This document shows, piece by piece, positions 4,744 to 8,076 of a stretch of DNA of 8,076 nucleotides. The position numbers and the translations under genes are program-made. The DNA comes from Actinomycetes bacterium (lineage in GTDB: Bacteria > Actinomycetota > Acidimicrobiia > Acidimicrobiales > RAAP-2), in the NCBI GenBank assembly GCA_021799915.1, contig JAJYZN010000129.1, forward strand, positions 1 through 8,076. The letters are read 5' to 3'. Every line of letters starts with the position of its first letter. Position 1 is the first letter of the stretch. The notes beneath the pieces were generated by a model. That model saw only the letters and a program-made list of their open reading frames with translations, had not been told where the DNA came from and ran no database searches.

Positions 4744-7700
4744 AGTCACGGGAGGGGGGCGCCACTGTGAGCACGGCTGCGGGCCTCGCTCCAGGTGTCA
4801 CGCCGGGCACTGCGCCGAGCGCCAGGGGTTCGATGTGCTCGGCCACCACGTTGACCACTCCCTCGGTCCGCTCCAACCGCCCCCTCACCACCAGCGCCCG
4901 GCAAGCCAGGGCCACCGAGCGCCAGCGGATCCAGGCGCCGCGCGAGCAGACGACGTTCACCATGCCGGTCTCGTCCTCCAAGTTCAAGAACACCGCCCCC
5001 CGCGCCGTCTCGGGCTGCTGGCGGTGGGTCACCACGCCGGCGACCGTGACCCGACCACTGCTTCCCCGGCGGCCGAGCTCGGCCGCCGACAGCACGTTGC
5101 GCCGCTCCAGCTCGGGGCGGACCAGCTCGATGGCGGTGCGCTCGGGAGCAACGCCGAGCGACCACAGGTCGTCGGCGACCGACTCCATCGGGCTCGGTGG
5201 CGGCAGCTCGGGGGCCACGGTCCCGGTCACGATCCCCGGGAGGCGTCCGGCCAGCGACTGCGCGGCCGCCCCGGCGGCCCACACCAGTGCCCGCCGCCCA
5301 TCCGGCGCCGACCGGTCGTCGAGCGCGCCGGCCAGTGCCAAGGCCTCGAGCTGCTCCCGGCACAGCCCTCCCCGGCGCACCAGGTCCTCGGGGCCGCTCC
5401 ATGGCTGCCCGGCGACGATGCAAGCCGCCGCGACCGGGCCGATGCCGCGAACCGCGGCCAACCCGAGCCGGATGGCAGCACCGCTGCGGCTCCCCTCAAG
5501 GTCCCGGCTCCTCTGGGACGGGTGGGGACGCGCCGGTGGCCCCGCCGGCCAGGCGGCTTCCAGGGTGGCGCCGACCCGGCTGACGTTCACGTGTGGCCGG
5601 CGGACCTCGACGCCATGGCGCCTGGCGTCGGCCAGGAGGCTCTGGGGCGACCAGAACCCCATCGGCTGGGCGTTGAGCAGCCCTGCCACGAAAGCCGCCG
5701 GGTAGTGGAGCTTGAGCCAGGCCGAGGAGTAGACGAGGGAGGCGAAGGAGAGCGCGTGGGACTCGGGGAAGCCAAAATTGGCGAAAGCGGCCAGGCTCTC
5801 GTAGATCCCGGCGGCCACCTCTCCGCTCACGCCCCGCGCCTCCATCCCGGCCATCAGCCGCCCCCGCAGGCGGGCCATGCGCTCGTCGGAACGCCGGTGG
5901 CTCATGGCCTGGCGCAGCTCGTCGGCCTCAGTGGGCGAGAACCCGGCCACGTCGATCACGATCTGCATGAGCTGCTCCTGGAAGATCGGGACGCCCAGGG
6001 TCCGCTCGAGGGCCGGACGCAGCAGGGGGTGCGGATAGCTGACCGGCTCCTCCCCCCGCCGGCGGCGGATGTAGGGATGCACGGCACGGCCCTGGATCGG
6101 CCCGGGACGGATCAGGGCCACTTCGACCGCCAGGTCGTAGAAACAGCGGGGCTGGACCCGGGGAAGGGTCCCCATCTGGGCCCGGCTCTCGACTTGGAAG
6201 ACCCCCACGGTGTCGGCCCGGCACAGCAGGTCGTACACGGCCTCCTCCTGGGGGAGCGCCGCCAAGTCGAGCTCCACCCCGTCGTGCTCACGGACCAGGT
6301 CGACGGTGCGGTGCAGCGCCTCGAGCATCCCCAGCCCGAGCAGGTCGAATTTCACCATGCCCATCGCCGCACAGTCGTCCTTGTCCCACTGCAGCACCGT
6401 CCGCCCTGGCATGCGCGCCCATTCGACCGGGCAGACCTCGGTCACCGGCCGGTCGCAGATGACCATGCCTCCCGGGTGGATGCCGAGATGCCGCGGGAAC
6501 CCCAGTACCTCTGCCGCCAGGCTCCGGAGCATCGGGGGCACCTCGGCTCGCTCGTCGAGGCGCTGCTCCCGGTCGCTGCCCTTGGCCCAGCGCTCCACCT
6601 CGGCTCGCTCACAACCGAGCGCCTTGCCCACGTCGCGCAGCGCCGAGCGCGGACGGTACGTGACGACGTTCGCCACCAGGGCCGCGTGCCGGCGCCCGTA
6701 GCGCTCGTAGACGTAGGCGATGACCTCCTCCCGCCTCCCCGACTCGATGTCGAGATCGATGTCGGGCGGGCCGTCCCGGGCCGGGCTCAAGAACCGCTCG
6801 AAGAGGAGACCGAGCGACACGGCGTCGACCAAGGTGATCCCGAGCACGTAGCAGGCGGCCGACGTGGCCGCCGAACCCCGGCCCTGGCAGTAGATCCCTG
6901 ACCGCCGGCAGAACTCGACGATGTCGGCGACGACGAGGAAGTAACCGGCGTACCCGAGCGCCCCGATCACCGACAGCTCGTGGTCGATGCGGGCCCAGGC
7001 CCCTCGGACCCGCTCGGCCCCCCGAGGGCCATACCGGCGGATCGCCCCCTGCCCGACCAGCTCGGCCAGCCAGCTCTGCTCGTCGTGCCCGGCAGGGACG
7101 GGGAAGTCCGGGAGCCGGGGGGCAGCCGCTCGAAGGTCGAAGGCACAGGACCTGCCGATCTCGGCCGCCCGCGCCACGACGCCGGGCCAGCGGGCGAGGC
7201 GGCGTGACTGCTCGGCACCGGAGCGCAGGACGGCAGCGGGTGAGGCCGGCAGCCAGCCGTCGATCTCCTCTAGCGTGCGCCCGGCCCGGATCGCGGCCAG
7301 GACGGTGGCCCGGGGGAACGCCGAGGGCCACGCCAGATGGACGTTATTGGTGGCCACCAGGTCCACCCCGGCGGCGACGGCCAGCTCGGCCAACGCGTCG
7401 TTGCGAGCGGTGTCGAGCGGTGTGCCGTGATCCCACAGCTCCACGGCGACCTGCTCTCTCCCGAAGGCGTCGACCAGCCTCCCGAGCTCGCGGGCAGCCG
7501 CCCCGGGACCCCCTTGCATCAGCGCGGCGGGCACCGCTCCTTTCCGGCACCCGGTGAGGACCTGCCAAGGGGCACCGGACGCGGAGGCGGACGCCAGGTC
7601 CTCCAGCCGGACCAGCGGGCGTCCCTTCTCACCTCCGGCCAGATGGGCCTCGGCGACCACCCGGCTCAGGTGGGCGTAGCCGAGGGGGTCACGGGCCAGC

Positions 7701-7978
7701 ACCACCAGGTGGCGCCCGCGGGGGTCGGGCTCTTTGGTCCGCGGACCGGACGGGTCCAAGGAGAGCTCCACCCCGAAGACGGTCGCAAGGCCCACGGTCC
7801 GGGCCGCCTCGCTGAAACGCACGTGGCCGTAGAAACCGCCGTGATCGGTGAGCGCCAGGGCGGCGAGCCCGAGCCGGACCGCCTCGGACACCAGCTCCTC
7901 GGGATGGGAGGCCCCGTCGAGAAACGAGAAGTTCGAGTGGCAGTGCAGCTCGGCATAGGCCTGGTCGGCGGTGGTCAT
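4736..7978 (-). CDS. dnaE2: Error-prone DNA polymerase DnaE2 (ImuC), translesion synthesis
   Basis: This is the catalytic subunit of the mutagenic translesion machinery, related to DNA polymerase III alpha; in the family it works with ImuB and ImuA in SOS mutagenesis. The 1080 residues match the usual DnaE2 length. In order they show a PHP domain (about 7-215; ELHCHSNFSFLDG at 10-22, TDHGGFYG at 44-51, TNNVH at 210-214), a polymerase core with QGRGSAATS (365-373), the aspartate cluster PDIDLDIE (405-412) and KFDLLGLGML (543-552), the stretch RHLGIHPGGMVI (496-507), FPESHALSFA (737-746), and the DnaE2 signature LNAQPMGFWSPQSLLADARRHGV (768-790). A helix-hairpin-helix-like segment (837-860) and an OB fold (974-1051) complete it. 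TDHG is a small variant of the more common TDHD. The start is ATG at 7978 with AAAGAGAG 5 nt before it. The gene follows the probable imuB by 43 bp, suggesting one operon; no LexA-type site is visible in that gap, so SOS control would act further upstream. Confidence 0.96.
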   Translation of the reverse strand: MTTADQAYAELHCHSNFSFLDGASHPEELVSEAVRLGLAALALTDHGGFYGHVRFSEAARTVGLATVFGVELSLDPSGPRTKEPDPRGRHLVVLARDPLGYAHLSRVVAEAHLAGGEKGRPLVRLEDLASASASGAPWQVLTGCRKGAVPAALMQGGPGAAARELGRLVDAFGREQVAVELWDHGTPLDTARNDALAELAVAAGVDLVATNNVHLAWPSAFPRATVLAAIRAGRTLEEIDGWLPASPAAVLRSGAEQSRRLARWPGVVARAAEIGRSCAFDLRAAAPRLPDFPVPAGHDEQSWLAELVGQGAIRRYGPRGAERVRGAWARIDHELSVIGALGYAGYFLVVADIVEFCRRSGIYCQGRGSAATSAACYVLGITLVDAVSLGLLFERFLSPARDGPPDIDLDIESGRREEVIAYVYERYGRRHAALVANVVTYRPRSALRDVGKALGCERAEVERWAKGSDREQRLDERAEVPPMLRSLAAEVLGFPRHLGIHPGGMVICDRPVTEVCPVEWARMPGRTVLQWDKDDCAAMGMVKFDLLGLGMLEALHRTVDLVREHDGVELDLAALPQEEAVYDLLCRADTVGVFQVESRAQMGTLPRVQPRCFYDLAVEVALIRPGPIQGRAVHPYIRRRRGEEPVSYPHPLLRPALERTLGVPIFQEQLMQIVIDVAGFSPTEADELRQAMSHRRSDERMARLRGRLMAGMEARGVSGEVAAGIYESLAAFANFGFPESHALSFASLVYSSAWLKLHYPAAFVAGLLNAQPMGFWSPQSLLADARRHGVEVRRPHVNVSRVGATLEAAWPAGPPARPHPSQRSRDLEGSRSGAAIRLGLAAVRGIGPVAAACIVAGQPWSGPEDLVRRGGLCREQLEALALAGALDDRSAPDGRRALVWAAGAAAQSLAGRLPGIVTGTVAPELPPPSPMESVADDLWSLGVAPERTAIELVRPELERRNVLSAAELGRRGSSGRVTVAGVVTHRQQPETARGAVFLNLEDETGMVNVVCSRGAWIRWRSVALACRALVVRGRLERTEGVVNVVAEHIEPLALGAVPGVTPGARPAAVLTVAPPSRDFR

Positions 7979-8021
7979 CGTCGCTCTCTTTGTCCTGGCA
8001 TCGCCGGTCCCGCTCCCTCGG

Positions 8022-8076
8022 TCAGTCGTAGGTGGCGGCCAGCCACCACCGTCCGCGCTCGGCCGTCACCAGGTGC
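8022..8076 (-). CDS. imuB: C-terminal end of probable ImuB (Y-family polymerase-like), cut by right edge
   Basis: The last 17 codons of a minus-strand gene read HLVTAERGRWWLAATYD and stop at TGA (8022-8024). The ending, a short beta stretch with G-R-W-W then A-T-Y-D, resembles the C-terminus I associate with ImuB/DinP-like proteins. Position supports this, since imuB commonly lies directly upstream of dnaE2. ImuB is a catalytically inactive Y-family protein that links DnaE2 to the sliding clamp. With so little sequence, the identity rests mainly on context. Confidence 0.6.
   Translation of the reverse strand, partial: HLVTAERGRWWLAATYD

Noticed and set aside
3451..4749. Minus-strand open frame of 432 codons opposite murF
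   Set aside because: MurF motifs on the plus strand are complete and ordered; the antisense product is Arg/Gly/His-rich without motifs.
3858..5705. Plus-strand open frame of 615 codons spanning the murF end and the dnaE2 end
   Set aside because: It overlaps murF in another frame and dnaE2 in antisense, and shows no recognisable domain.
4835..6901. Plus-strand open frame of 688 codons opposite dnaE2
   Set aside because: It is antisense to the conserved polymerase core, has His/Pro/Arg-rich composition and no family motif.
7979..8021. Possible LexA (SOS) box directly before dnaE2
   Set aside because: No GAAC-N4-GTTC-like palindrome is present in this gap; SOS control, if any, would lie upstream of imuB or imuA outside the window.

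Overview
The window is GC-rich, with about 3.2 kb of dnaE2, about 2.5 kb of cell-wall synthesis genes and a secreted acid-protease-like gene. The gene families (Rpf-like transglycosylase, ImuB–DnaE2 mutasome, actinobacterial-style MurF and Ddl) point to an actinobacterium. A thermopsin-family (peptidase A5) protein with almost no lysine suggests an acid-adapted one. An acidophilic member of the Acidimicrobiia is my best inference; nothing in the window proves it.

Layout from left to right. (1) Positions 1-911, minus strand: a secreted thermopsin-like protein, cut by the left edge. (2) 1062-2165, minus: an exported coiled-coil protein ending in an Rpf/lysozyme-like transglycosylase domain, with a 36-bp tandem DNA repeat in its Ala/Gln-rich linker. 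(3) 2229-3323, minus: D-alanine–D-alanine ligase. (4) 3355-4719, plus: MurF, divergent from ddl with only 31 bp between the two starts. (5) 4736-7978, minus: error-prone DNA polymerase DnaE2 (ImuC), convergent with murF across 16 bp. (6) 8022 to the right edge, minus: the last 17 codons of what is very probably ImuB.

The genes fall into two functional blocks. Ddl makes D-Ala-D-Ala and MurF attaches it to the UDP-MurNAc-tripeptide, so the divergent pair covers two consecutive steps of peptidoglycan precursor synthesis. The Rpf-like enzyme downstream of ddl would cut finished peptidoglycan outside the membrane. The thermopsin-like protein would also act outside the cell. ImuB–DnaE2 is the mutagenic translesion synthesis module and is separated from the wall genes by a hairpin that spans both converging stop codons.

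There is no gene-free stretch longer than 300 bases. I saw no tRNA, rRNA, CRISPR array, insertion sequence or phage gene. The most interesting item is the bacterial thermopsin homologue. The structural details (paired stop codons in a terminator, tandem hairpins before the Rpf gene, the 31-bp divergent gap) come next.
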